Made by a program: the position numbers and the translations under genes
Shown: positions 24,454-37,556 of the stretch, in pieces
How the letters are laid out: each line of letters begins with the position of its first letter
How positions within the stretch are numbered: position 1 is the first letter of the stretch
The notes under the pieces: model-generated
The model's input: only the letters and a program-made list of their open reading frames with translations
Told to the model about the DNA's origin: nothing
The model's database searches: none
Assembly (NCBI RefSeq): GCF_022458985.1
Contig: NC_061772.1
Span: 8,732,001 to 8,796,000 of the forward strand
Length of the DNA: 64,000 nucleotides
From: Mugil cephalus
Lineage: Eukaryota > Chordata > Actinopteri > Mugiliformes > Mugilidae
Reading direction: 5' to 3'

Positions 24454-27242
24454 TCAAACATTGAGCAGGCGGAGGTCAAAGAGGCTGGAGAGGCCATTGT
24501 TCTCATCCAGATGTTTATGTTCAGATGGGGGTGGACCAAAAACTGGAGTAAAAACTGTAGAGCAGAGATACATGATATTAATACAAAAACTGAAAAAAAA
24601 AATGTCAGAAAATAAAGTGTGCTTACCTTCAGAGGCTAACAGCTGTGCGAGTATATCTTTGTTCAGCAGTTCTATAAAAATAACATTATTATATGAGTAT
24701 ACAGTCTAATGAAGCGACTATAAAAATGTAATCAAAATAAAAAATTCTGAGACAAAAGAAGGGTCCTACTTTTGGTGGGCTCTATTAGGTGCTGCAGTTC
24801 CTCTGAAATGTCTCGCACTGAAAAATTGATTTTTATAAACTCAGTGTTAAGTCACAAACATGGCACAAACACAAACCGTTGTATTAACAGATATTGTGGA
24901 GAAGACAAAGATGTGAATCAGGAAATGCATTTTAGACATTTTGTTTGGTTACAACTAGTCCAAAATTCTGCAGTAAGATGTTATGTTGCTCTCATATATG
25001 CCTGGATTTGATGTCATATATCAATGACCTACTACACCCTTATAACCTTCCATGGCCACCCAGACACTGACAAAAGCCAGATAGTAGTTACTGTACTCTG
25101 CGATATTGTTAGTGCTTTGTTTTAGCTTCATATGATGAGAGAGCCAGCTCATAGAATGAAGTGTTATTTTTTTCTTTCAGTGGCATATCAAGAAAAAATA
25201 AAAAATACTTACATTGGGATTCACCTGGTCTGTTGAGCTCCGCACTGATAAATGATGATGTAAGAGAAGGGTGCACGTCCTTTAATGAAGTCCTTTTAGA
25301 TCTAATACTTTCTTTGGTATCAACAGAGGCTTGACACGGTCCAGTACTGCTTTCTTTCTCATGTGAAGTAGACATGGCAGACTTGGCACTTTGCAAAAAT
25401 TCTTCAGGTGGTGGGACAGGAAGTACGACAGGAACAGAACTGACGGACTGCTTGTTAAGAAGTACAACATCTATGGGTCCTCTGGTGCTTTTCAGATGGA
25501 TCTGGTATTTTGCCGGGCTGTTCAAGACCTAAATGGAGATAAATGCAAACACTAAAACCTCCAGCAGCAAAAAAAAAAAAAAAAAAAACTACAGTAGATT
25601 TCCAGTGATGCAGAACTTACAGCTTTGGGAATAGGAACATCGAGCTGTGTGCCTGAGGGTGCTTTTACTGCCAGGAGTGTGTTGCCTTAAAACAGGTGAG
25701 ACAGTGGACAGTTATGGGACAATAATTTCATTTGGTACTGATGCAGTTAATGTTAATACATTAGTTTGAGTTTTCTTTGACTCGATACTGAATAAACTGT
25801 GACAAGGTGAGCTGTTGTGGTTGTGCTTTTGCTTGTCAATCTAGGTTTATGTGAAATGAACAAAATGGTTTGACTCTACAAAACACCCGATGATTTTTAT
25901 CAGCAACCCCTAAGTCTAAACGTTTAAATTCTATTATAACACATTTTATCTTATATGGCTGGGACACATCTACTAAGCATACAATGGAAAAATAGCTCAA
26001 ACTTGGGCATCATTGATAAGCTAACTTCTGGGAAACCAATTCCAAAAATGTTGAAATACTTTTTAAAAAATAGATATATATATCTTGAGGTCAGGAAGGA
26101 AGAAATTACATTTTTGGGTTCATGTTGATCAAAAACCACGCAAGAGCTGTGGAATGAAAATGGACCCCCACCCACAGCAGATAGCACTGGCTTTGGCTTG
26201 TTGCCCCTGTACTTGGATTTTCAACTGTATTCAATATATGCTGATGCAAAAATACATTCAAATGTATGAAAGGGCCTTATACATTACCACTGAAGCAGTT
26301 GCAGATGTCTTCATGATTCACATAGGTCAGAGTTGATTTCAGTTAAGGTTCAACTTGAAATAGTGCACTGCTTAGAACAGAGAGGAGTCAAACGTGGCTA
26401 AATGTCAGAGATGTTCCCTATACAGCAACTGCAGTACATGTGTCAGAAAACCACATTAAATATGTTCACAATCCTGTCCACTATCACACATTCAGATAAA
26501 GCAAGAGAAATTAAACATGTCCAGGAAATGCACATGTATGCACCCTATGCATATTTTTTATAAATAGAAGTACATATGAAAAAGGATATTTGCTGCAGTC
26601 TTCTGTTGTGTTCCTGATGCTCTGTTCAACCCATAGTTTCTGCTGGTCCAACGTAAATTCCACGTACTCCAAGTCCTGCAGTTCAGACTTTAACACTGCC
26701 AATCTGCTGGCTATCTCATGTGAATTTTTGGCAGGCGCTGGACCGCTTAATGAAAACAAAGTGCATGTATTATATTGTAAAACATGTCTTGCTTTTGACA
26801 CACATGCTCACACACCACAGAAAGTTTAAACACTTACATCCACCTAACAATGCTCTTGGACATTTTCTTAATCAGACCAGCACCTTCCAACACATTGGTG
26901 ATGTCGTAGATTCGCCTTTTCTGCCCAGCAGCCAAGATTTTGATGGCCTGACAGAATGAAAAAAAAAAGCAACAACATTTATGTAGCACAGATGCATTCA
27001 TCTCGTTCTATGAGATTTTTTTTTTTTTTTTTGCTTTGCAAATGTCATTGTGCTCTATGACTGGTTTTACTCAGGTCACTTACTTTTCTGAGGTCCAGCT
27101 CACCAGATTCAGATTCTTGTAGCAACCTGACAAATCTTATAGTGAGCACATGAAGGCTTCTGAATCTCCTCTGGTTTGGGAGGCTTTGCTCTAACCTGCT
27201 GCCATCTCCTTCTGGACTGCATGGGCTACCTAGAAGATCCAT
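24454..27242 (-). CDS. E2F4/5-family transcription factor, divergent
   Basis: DNA-binding cell-cycle regulator of the E2F4/E2F5 class, which acts with DP partners and pocket proteins. Exons: 27242-27084, 26947-26838, 26745-26590, 26331-26288, 25685-25621, 25528-25213, 24817-24770, 24671-24627, 24554-24454. All are in phase; 347 aa. Residues about 20-90 form the winged helix, including the hallmark [18 protein letters not shown]. The coiled-coil/marked-box part follows, with [48 protein letters not shown] and [12 protein letters not shown]. The C-terminus [18 protein letters not shown] and [18 protein letters not shown] corresponds to the E2F4 transactivation/pocket-binding end. An [10 protein letters not shown] block resembles E2F4 (ELSEIFDPTR), but the serine-rich spacer is absent. 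The DNA-binding start ([13 protein letters not shown]) is unusually diverged. Intron 3 is U12-type. It could be e2f4 itself or a lineage-specific duplicate; no symbol assigned. Confidence 0.88.
26332..26589 (-). other. U12-type AT-AC intron of the E2F gene
   Basis: On the coding strand the intron begins ATATCCTTTTT, the U12 5' splice-site consensus. It ends ...CCTTAACTGAAATCAAC, with a U12 branch site (CCTTAAC) 11 nt from the AC end. Splicing here gives [18 protein letters not shown], matching E2F4/5 proteins. No AG stands at a position that would give this reading. A second AC 6 nt downstream (NYVNHED) is also possible. E2F genes are known from the literature to carry U12 introns. Confidence 0.85.
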
Positions 27243-29085
27243 GCTGCTGAACAGAAAAAGCAAACAAATAAACACTGCACTTTAAATGGGCTGCAGGAGC
27301 CCGTCTCACAGCCACAGACTTTTCTCCGGAAAAAAGTAGTTGACGTAGTTTGAGCTTACAGTGTAAAACACAAGATATCCAAAAAATTTAGCAAGACAAC
27401 AATGGTATGTATATTTTAAGTCATTGTTCAAATATGCTAAGTTAAGCGTTCGCCAGAGGACATTTATTATGAAATGTTGTACCGGAAACACTTATTTTTT
27501 GTGTAGCTTTTTTCCTTCGTAAGTATCTTGTTTTGCCGTGAATCCTCACTATTTTGTCAACATTTCCTTATAGTTGTATGAGAAATCACTTCTACAAGCC
27601 AACAAAGAAAACTGCCTTCACGACCTCACAGGCCAGCGTGAAAATCCCAAACAATTCATTGTTTTTACCTCGCTCGTAGTTGGATCCAATTGGGTTCAGA
27701 AGTCTTGTAAGTATATTATGCTATCGTTAGCAGTACCGACGACGACTATCGACTGTACTATTTAAACCGAGATACAAGCTTTTAGTTGCATTGTAAAGTC
27801 GACGTTAGAGAAACTACACTAACTTCAGCAATTGCCCCCTCCTCACTGTTGTGGACTGGGGTGCCGCTTATACTTCCGGTATCCGCAAGTCATTACCTTC
27901 ACAATAAAAGCCTGCCGTTCGAACGTCCACAACAATATTCTTCACTAAAGTAAAACATGTGTTATTATGTATCTTCTGAAATGCATAATAGACTCTGTAA
28001 AAATGTTGTTTGTTGTTTGCCTAAACATTAGGCAATGCACATGCAGTGACTGTTATTCGTTCAATTAACCCTGTGTAAAGTCCAGACTTCCTGTATTGCT
28101 AGGTTAGAGTTAAATGACTGAAACCAATGTTGTTATATCAGTTAATGTTCTTTTCGTGGTTCAGTAGTTTTGGGAAGACTGATGTATTACGTGCTCTTAA
28201 TGATAAGGTGGTTTTAATCTTGTTACAGTAATTAATGATAGTAAATGGAATAATGTTATGCTAAAACGGAGGTAATAAAAAGCTATCGCCGTTGGCGGTT
28301 TTTGCATGTGGAGTATTTTAGCTACAGCCGCCCCAGTTTTAATGATCACCCCATGATCTGCTTGTGAACTTCTCTGCCGGAATCTGTTGTGGTCTACAAC
28401 ATATCCTTATATTCTTATCCTTTCAGTGAAGACGTAGCTGTGAAACAACTCCTGATTTTCTAAATCAAACATTAGCCCCATATGTCCCCCCAACAATGTG
28501 CAATGCAGTCAAATAAACCTAGCATTTTAGCAATGCAAGTAATTTAGACTGAAATATAACAAACAATATGAATTAAAATAATTATGTGTACATATGCATC
28601 AGATTTGAATATACAAACTCTTCTAAACTTGGAAAAGGACAGGTCGGTGCAACTGATCCAGGCGGCTGGACTTCAGTAGTGTATTTGACCTCTGGTGGGT
28701 AGCTACTAGATTCAGCTTGATTGTAATTTGGTGATACATAATCCCTGTTTAATCTCTTTTATTTGAATTGAAGGGGGGATAAGGCAAAACCTGAACTGAG
28801 CCTCGGTTTGATTGATCTAGTGAACTGGAATTGCGTTTGAGTCAATAGCTTTGGTTTATGAGCTTGTAGCTCCACCGTCTGGCCAGGTAGCGTAATTTAA
28901 AGTGTTGGAAAAAAAACCCTGCACCATTTATGTAAAATCAATTTTCCTTAATGAATGTCAGCTGTGAAAGCTTTTTCTTTGCTTCATAATTTATATATAC
29001 TTCTATTCCATAATGGGTACAGATGTCCCCGCACACTATCCGAACCTGATGAGAGTTCAGAGGGAGAGGAGCAGACAATCTGAAG

Positions 29086-29270
29086 GGACAAGCCCTTACA
29101 CAACATGTACCACCGTCAAATTGAAGAAGTGGCTCATATCAAGAAAACCTACCAATTGCTGGAAAATGCTGGACTGACAGACAGCACACAAGATCAGGCC
29201 CTAAGCACAAGAGCCATAGAGGCCAAGATCTACCTGAGTAGATCAGACCCAAAGTGCAGATTGTACTAGA
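29086..29270 (+). mobile_element. LINE-type retrotransposon ORF fragment
   Basis: One plus-strand frame reads PLHNMYHRQIEEVAHIKK, LLENAGLTDSTQDQALSTRAI and EAKIYLSRSDPKCRLY, then a stop. It resembles the conserved C-terminal region of fish non-LTR retrotransposon polyproteins (QALxTRxIEAxxY..RxDPxCRLC). The frame ends exactly where the palindrome starts, so the copy is truncated at both ends. Clade not assigned. Confidence 0.55.
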
Positions 29271-29315
29271 TAGTACAAAAATATTACGGGTGTAATATTT
29301 TTGTACTATCTAGTA
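29264..29315. repeat. perfect 24-bp inverted repeat with 4-nt loop
   Basis: 29264-29287 and 29292-29315 are exact reverse complements around GGGT. The arms start TACTAGATAGTAC and are AT-rich. A 52-nt hairpin this exact is not expected by chance. Candidate minimal palindromic MITE or recombination scar; no clear target duplication. Confidence 0.9.
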
Positions 29316-31279
29316 ATAATGTTGCTAGTGATGAACTTAAAAGCATTTTTTTGGTGGCTCTTGTTTTTTTTGTTTTTGTTGTTGTTTGAAAAATAAATAC
29401 TTTCCTTAGATTCAAAAGTTTAGTAGTGTGTTGTTTACTTATTATGAAGGAATAAAATGATGAGGTTTCCCCATCAAATAACACTCAGTAATTTTTAATG
29501 AAAAAAGTGGAAACATGTTTTAGAAACCTATAACCAAAGTATTGTTGAGTTCTCTTGAACACAGAAAACGTGAAAATCAGAGCCTGTCGCACACTCCTAC
29601 AATTACAAGGGCTCACATCCCATGGTGCTGATGTCTACCTCCTACATTAGATATTGTTTTATGATGATGATGTGTTGGGGGGAAAGTGATGGGGGTATCT
29701 TCAGGGTGAGCAAATTTGGTTGAATGCTGCTTGAACACACACGGTACCTACCCCTATCAGCAAATCTTTCTGAAATACAAGTGAAAGTACCGCATGTGAT
29801 CGGTGGTGATGCAGTGTCCCCCCTCCAAAACAAGCTCTTGGATCCCTTTCTAGATATGTCACAATTAATGAATGAACAATGGAAAATATATTTTATTATA
29901 GTTTTGTGGGTTGTTGCCAAACCATGGAAAACATACTGTTTACCAAGCGTTGTGATTACAGCTACTTAGTTTTACAACTCTTCTCGTTTCATCAATACTC
30001 AACAAGCAGACCTACAGCTGCCATCGTTTCAGAGCCACGCAGGTGACTGATAACACGTTTGGCATCTTGGTGGCACGTGTAGAATCACTGACTGGCTTGT
30101 GAAAGCTTGTATTGTTCTTCACGATTACCAGGCCTACACTTACGAACCAAAGACAACTATCCCTCCCAGTTTAGCTGACAGATGTTACAGGCTTGGCTCA
30201 GTGGCTGGGACACAAACCTTTTGAAGCCTTTAAATCCACCACACCTCTCAAGGTGCAGTTCTAACAGTTAGTAATGACATCATGTCCTTTGCATGTCATT
30301 GCAGAGCAATGTAGCATGCCATAGTAAAGTTAACCAGTGAAATCTGCCATACAGTAAACAGACTAAAAAATTATGTGTAACTGCTTCAATAAATGTCTCC
30401 TGCACTAAATTCCCTCTTATGACTTTATTCACTTTATATTGAAACTGCACCAGAAAGGTAGTCATTCAATTGTATGATCACACTGAGACCATACTACTGT
30501 AGTTTGTTTTGCTGTTAAACTGGATTGAATAAAACAGTCTTACTAAAACATAGTTATCAGAATAGTTAGGGTGACCAGACGTTCTCTTTTTGAGACCTAA
30601 AAATGTATCAAACTCAAACTTTGAAACCATTTCAAACTTGTCTCTCTCAGCGGACAAGGAAACACCACTTAAGTACATCTGCTTAATGCTATTTCTGGGG
30701 AAAAATGATTACACTCTTTATTTTATTTTACCAGATAACATTTATTTATTTTTTTTTATTTAATTAATCTAACCTTATTTTATCTTTCTATTTATTCGTG
30801 GTTTTCAGTCAAAACAAAACGATTCGAAAATCTCGGCGATGTAAACGCAGATGGAAATGCGATAGCGGAAATACGCTCCCACCAAGCGAACGAGCCCAGC
30901 TGGGTTGACCTATGGGGTTGACCCTACAGTCAGTCAGTGGGTTGACCGCGTCGTCAAAGGGACACGGGGATATAAATTACGCGGAATTCTGTCAAAATAT
31001 TTGAAATGCACAATCATACAGTCAATGTACACACGGCCTTGCAAAAAACAAGGCAGTTTAAAATAGATTTTACCGTTTTATATGTACGGTGGTCCGGGAG
31101 GTTTAAATACGGTTCGCGTTTTGTGGGAGTGGTCCTTTCAAGCCGCCGTAGCAGTGATAAACATTGACAAGCAGCTGTTCCTTCAGTATTATGTTTCAGA
31201 GCTACCACGTGTAAGACTTTACTGCATGTAGCGTAACAAAGCGTTGGAGAAGAAACCAACTCGTGTCACCAGTAGCCAA

Positions 31280-34200
31280 ATGGAACCTGTCATAAAAATA
31301 AATCCCGGTAGGTTAAATGTTCGAGACGTTTGTTTCGTCGTTGGATGCGAATGTCGACTCGTCATTGTTACGATGTTGTGCCTGTTAGCATCAATGTAGC
31401 TTCATTTGTCCTGTCTTGACATTTGTCTCACAGTTTGTTCCGTTTACTTTGCAGGAGCGTCGAAATGGGACATTCGTCAAAAAGTTTGGGATTACATTGA
31501 GGAAAACAATCTGGCCAACTTTCCAAGGCCTGTTCATAACAGAATCCCCAATTTCAAGGCAAGTTAAAGGAGCTCTTTGAAAAAGTGGTGTTCAAGATCA
31601 ACACTTGTGACTTAAATGAGTACGGTACATCTCAGCTGAAATATGTCACTCCTTTAAAGCCTACTATGTTGCAAAAAATTTAATAAGGCTTTGAACGTTG
31701 TTTTTCAGTCATTTGGGCATCAATTATCAGTCAAAAACTAGTCCACAACGTAACACGCTATGAAATTAGAATAACTCCTTTTATCTAGAGCCTTTCTAGT
31801 TAGACAAAGTCTGGTGATTCATATTTGTCTTCTATGCTATATAAATCATTTTCCAGGTCATTATTCTTTGTAGAATACAATAATTTTTCCTAATGTAAAT
31901 GAATCCCGCAGTTGCAGTCTGCATTAACTTGACTGAGATGGCCACTTACAACCTTATTCAAGTTACCGTGTATGTTCCTTAAGTCACAGAAATAAATTCA
32001 TATGTTGAATAAGTGTGCATATATTTTTTTATAGGTATGATCATTAATTAATCCAGGGCACAGATTTGCACAGCAGCTTTAGGCTGGTGTTCCTGAAGTC
32101 TGAATAATTAATGCATGTCCTGTCTGTACATGCGTTTCTTGTCATGTGTACTTATTGGCCAGGGTGCAATTCAAGCGTGCAACAGACTTGCAGAGCTGCA
32201 GGAGTTCAAGTCCAGCCAGACAGTCAAAGTAAACCCAGACAAACCCCAGCAGCAGGCACGCATTGTCACACTGGAAGTAAGTTGCCCTAATAATACTTAT
32301 TATGACATGCCCTCCTTTCCTCTTTAGGGTGCTTTTGTGGCCTGTACCAAGGTGTCGGAGATGCAGGTATTCACCCAGACAGCTGAGGTGAAGGTGGATC
32401 CTGATAAACCTCTGGAGGGTGCTCGATTGGCAGTGCTACAGGTAGCGCTGTTCTGTGGAGCATATGCACCAAGCATCTCTAGCTGTATTATAGCAACTTC
32501 TGTCCTCTCCATTGCCTCGGGTGACCACAGCAGTTTGGCTTTAATGTGGTTATTAAAATGAAAAATTACAATGCCTCCACTAGTCTCCAGAACTCACAAA
32601 ATAAGATACATCATGTGATTCACTTCATAAAGTGATATGTCAGGCATCGTGTTTTGCATTTTCTGAATCGACATAGTTGTTATTTTTGCCATCACTGATA
32701 GTACTTAATATTTAATAATACTTAATTCACTTCAGCATTAACCTTAAATAACTGTTGTCTTTCGGCAAAATTTTTACAGGCTCGGAAAACTTTATTGGTT
32801 CCAACTCCTCGTCTCCGCACTGGTCTCTTCAATAAGATTACTCCTCCCCAAGGGGCCAGCAAAGAACAGCTACGTGTATGCTCTTCTTCTCAGGTTCGAA
32901 TCTGTACATTTTTACACATTTTCACAAACATTTTCTCCTACAATTTCATTCAGTAAACCCCAACAACTTTGATTAGTAACCTCTAGCACCTAAACTTTGT
33001 CAGGGTGTGAAGGACTTCAGTGTGCCTGTTTCCCTGGATGCAAAAGTGAAGGTAGACCTGGTGGTGGTTGGCTCTGTGGCGGTGTCAGAGAAAGGTGAGT
33101 GTCATCTGACAACGATGCACGACACTATTCGCTTTAATATAGGCCACTCAACTAAGATATAATAAGACAATCCTTTACCCATCCCATAGTGGGGACATTG
33201 GTAGCGTTTAAGGACTGCATAATACAAGGAAAAGCAAAACATTAAATTATTACAAAAATTAGAAATTAAATAAAAGAGTAGTTATGTGTGTGGTCTACTG
33301 GCAGCAGGCTTGGTTACAGCCTCACAGCAGCAGGAAGGAAGGACCTGTAGAAACACTCCTTCACACAGCAGGGGTGCAGCAGTCTGCTGCTGAAGGAGCT
33401 GCCCGGTGCTGTTATAGCACCATGAAGGGTTTTTCATCAGGGATGGCAGCTTTGCTTCCATACGGTCAAGAGTCAGCCCAGAACAGAGGGACCTAGTTTG
33501 AACATGATGCTGCATTTATTATAGCCACTTAATGGTATTTTACAGTTGGGGTGTATTAACCATGAGTTCAAGCCAAAGCTTTGATACGGACAGTAAATTA
33601 TAAAATGGCGGTTGTAGCTGGTGTTGTTCCTAATTAGACATGATTTATTATTTATGAATGTAATGAGTATCATATTGTCCAGGAGCCGTGACTCTGTAAA
33701 AACAATTAACGCGCTGAACCAACTCTAACCAAACCATACACCATAAGGGTTGCATATTACAACATTCAGAATGGGTGAAATTTGCTTAATCAGATCAGTT
33801 TTGCTCAGTTTCTGCTTTCTTCACTTACAAGTCGTTTTGATCCTCTTTTTAAAAATGTGTATCAGTGTGAGAGAAGTGATGCAGTGTCGTGGTGAGTGCG
33901 TAGCTTTCTGCGCTGGTATTGAAATAGTCTCTTCTTTGCACTATGTTTCCGAACGTAGCACAAATATTATTGTATTTCGATTCATATTAAGTGAATCTGC
34001 TTTTTGGAGAATATGTCTCCCTTAAGATTAGATATGTCACCTATTGAAAAATTCATATTAAAATTCTCTCATGGTATCTGTCTCCTCCTGTAGGCTTTCG
34101 GATTGGAAAAGGAGAGGGCTTTGCTGATATGGAGTATGGCATGATGGCTTGTATGGGTGCTGTGAATGAGTCCACTGTGGTTGTTACTGTCGTCCATGAC

Positions 34201-37200
34201 TGTCAGGTTAGTCTGCTTATTTGAAGTTTTCGAACAAACCAAATGTCTTATGGAACCTCAAAACCTACATCAATAATCAAATGCAGAGGCAGTAAACGGA
34301 AGACGCTTCAGAAGAGAGATTCTCTCACTTTGATGCGAGAAAAATGACATTTTAGAAGTTGTTAAGCATTTTTTTTCTGTCTTTATTCCTAAACTTAGAT
34401 CAGTTGCTGTTTCTGCATTAACTGGAATATTTGTATTTTCAGATAGTGGACATTCCAGAGGAGCTAATGGGAACTCATGATCTGACTGTAGACTACATCC
34501 TCACCCCCACCACAGTTATTAAAACAAACTGCCAGTTACCTAAGCCGCACGGAATCATCTGGACTAAGGTACATTTAAATAACACTGTAAAATACATGTG
34601 TAAGTTGACAAGCAGAATTATCATAAAGAAATAATATTCCCTAAGATACATATAAAAGTAGTGTTAGTTAAAATAAACTGGAAAAGTCCATCTAAAGGAG
34701 GGAATAGGTAGACAGGTAGGTAGGTAGGTAGGTAGGTAGGTAGGTAGGTACATAGATAGGTCCATTAATGAAGACACTGTCTCACACACATCTTTGCTTT
34801 TCAATTGTTAAATAATCATCTTTCAAAAATATTAAACCTTTTTTGCACTTAAGAGTCTTTGTAAAGTATGGGAGTAATATCCACATGTGAACAAGGTGGA
34901 CCTCAGCCATGGAGTACATACATTTATTTATTTATTTTTAAAGAGTGCAGGTAAATCTGATTTGTTCCTCAAATTATCACCAACCTATCACCAGACATCA
35001 TCAACCTATTTGCTTGGGTTGCTGCGGTGTCTGCGTGGCTCTTTCCAAAGGGAGAAAGGGGGAAAAGCACACATTCCTGATTTGTTTCTCCTGATGGTGC
35101 ACCATTTTTTGTAGAATTCTATTTTAATTACATATCCAACCACATCCAATAGCAGTTTGGAGCTGATTTACAATTTTTTTTTCCTTTAGTCTTTATATCA
35201 ATCTGGAGTTTGTCTGAGTTTGCCAAAAACAGATTTGGATTATGTGTCTGAACAAGGCTTTTTGACTCCTTTGGGACAGTGTTGGCTGCTTGACAAGGAA
35301 AACACAATGAAAACTGAGGAAGCCTCCCCCTTTTATTTTTTTTAGTATTGTTCACTCACAGCTCACCCAATAGGCTGCTTAGTTATAATAAATAACAAAG
35401 CAACAAACGGGGCCAAATTTTTCTAACATTGTCAATAAAATGCCATAAATGTGTCAATTTTTTTTCTTATGAGCTGAAATAAATTATCTGTAAGAGCAGC
35501 CAGGTGTCTGCAAAAATCTTTTTTGCATTAAGAGGATTTTGATTGAGGTGTCTTTCAGTGATGTGACTTGAAATATACTTAGTTTTTCACATCAGTTTTT
35601 AATAATTTGTGATGATTCAGGTTAATCATCAGGAAGTATATTGAAACGACCCTCAGCTTCCTTAGGTTAGGCCTTAGCTGTGTTCATCAAGAAAATGTGG
35701 TCAGATGACCTCGTTCTAAATAAATGAATCATTTTACATTTAAAAAATATATGTTGTTAGAATTTGTCTGATGAAATATTTACATTTGCCATCTTCTAAA
35801 GCTAAGCTCAACATTTTTAACCTTTGTCTCCCCCTTCTGGCTGTGACAGTAATTACGCAAACAATGTGTGGAAAGTCCCAGGCTTGTGTTCAGAAATGGT
35901 TACAAAAATACTGAGAAATTTCCAGAGTGTCAAGGCCATACTATACAAATACCAACCTGTCCAAGAATACAAAGAAGACATCCACACATGCCTTCAGTCC
36001 CTTCTCTCTTTCAGATGTCCAGCTCAGAAAAAACACACTCATGTGGCATACGCTGACAATCATTTATATGTAGAAGTCTCGCTGTCCAGATTTAAATTTG
36101 CAAAACTGGTGGATGAACAACAATATGGACATAATGCACATTATATAATTCTAAAAGTCATGTAACAAAAATATGTTTAACATTGGACTAAAATTCACAT
36201 TCACCATGTTAATCATTTAATTGTTCATAGTTCAACTTCAAGATTTATTGCATAAAAAATAGCAAAATTAAAAAAAAAAGTAGCAGTCCCCTTTCAAAGA
36301 TAAATATTGTTACTGTCACAGTGGTATGACTTACTGGACTGACTGACTAGAACAGAACCATCAAAAATTATTAGTAATACCTGTGTGTTACCAGCAGTTA
36401 AATAATGTCTTGTGAAAATTCTTTTAAAAAAATGATCCTTCAGTTTATTTATTTATTTTAAAAGTATATGATAATTTCTGGCATTTTGAGATACATTAAC
36501 GTTGTATAAAAGTAAAAGTGGAATAACTTAAACAAACGTGACTATGAAGACCATACAGTTTTGTTTCTTTTTGTCTGTATCCTTTTGCCTAGATCCGTAC
36601 TTCTTATCTTGTCCTTTGAGCCACCTGTCCTGTACAATGTCTGATCTCATTACCTGTTTGTTGTCATGGGTTCAGATGTAAACGTAGAGAGCAGGCTTGT
36701 AGATAAATGCTCTGTTTGGGCACATGGCAAAACGTTTAGCCCTTCTCCCCATGTGATACTGCCGTCTAGTTGGCTTACAGTGAAACTACATCTCACTGGT
36801 GTTCAGAATCCATAATAGTTCTATGTGAACTATAATATATTGAAATTGTATATTTTCACAACATTACTCTTTTGTGATATTTGCTTTTTTAATGTGCAGT
36901 CATATAGGTTTAGTCCTTATAATTTGTATATTGGATGCATGTCCATTTTAACAGTAGTCTACCCATTCTTACTATTTAACATGTTGTTGAGATTGTTGTT
37001 CCTGGTCATCTCGTGGTTATATTTAAACCAGGGTCTGGCCCTTAACGTGCCTCTGATTTAATGACATTGGCAGAGAGCTATCGTGTTTTTCCTCCTGATA
37101 ATTTTTTTCTTTAATTAGACATGATGGGGGGTATTATTCTTATTATGTGGTGAGTTTGTGTGTAACCTCTGGGTTCCTTAAGACACGCATGTAAGTAAAC

Positions 37201-37525
37201 AGGACCCAGTGAACTCACAGACAGGAAGGCCGTGTCTGATCATCAAAGGCTCCTCTGCCCAGACACCTTGGCTCTGCAGGGGCAGGGGAACGGCGGGTCA
37301 AACAGGCCAGTGTAAAAACAATAGGCCCGTATATCCTTTACAGGACTGGTCAGCATCAAAGGCTGCCAAGGCACTTGAAGACCCAACAAATCAAGAAAGC
37401 AGTCTTTATTTTTAACTGCTTGGGAAGTGACATTGGATGTTGCTATAAAGATTGTTATTAAGCATGAACTGCGAGCAGGATGGAATAATAACAATTAATT
37501 GGCTCTGACAGGGGCGTGTGTGTGC

Positions 37526-37556
<31 letters not shown>

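Larger units (their letters stand above)
27243..31279. other. intergenic region between E2F and mthfsd start sites
   Basis: The two genes are divergent and 4 kb apart. No coding exon was recognised. ETS-like ACTTCCGG occurs near 27869. The region includes a LINE fragment (29086-29270), a perfect palindrome (29264-29315) and, near 30570-30605, a GGTGACCAGACG motif common in fish repeats. The mthfsd promoter should lie at the right end. Confidence 0.5.

Noticed and set aside
26570-26575. Conventional GT donor for E2F exon 3 (SY|GTACTT)
   Set aside because: No AG acceptor gives the required continuation; the U12 AT-AC reading fits frame and homology.
30570-30605. GGTGACCAGACG repeat-like motif
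   Set aside because: Resembles a segment seen in many fish repeats, but is too short and diverged to define an element.
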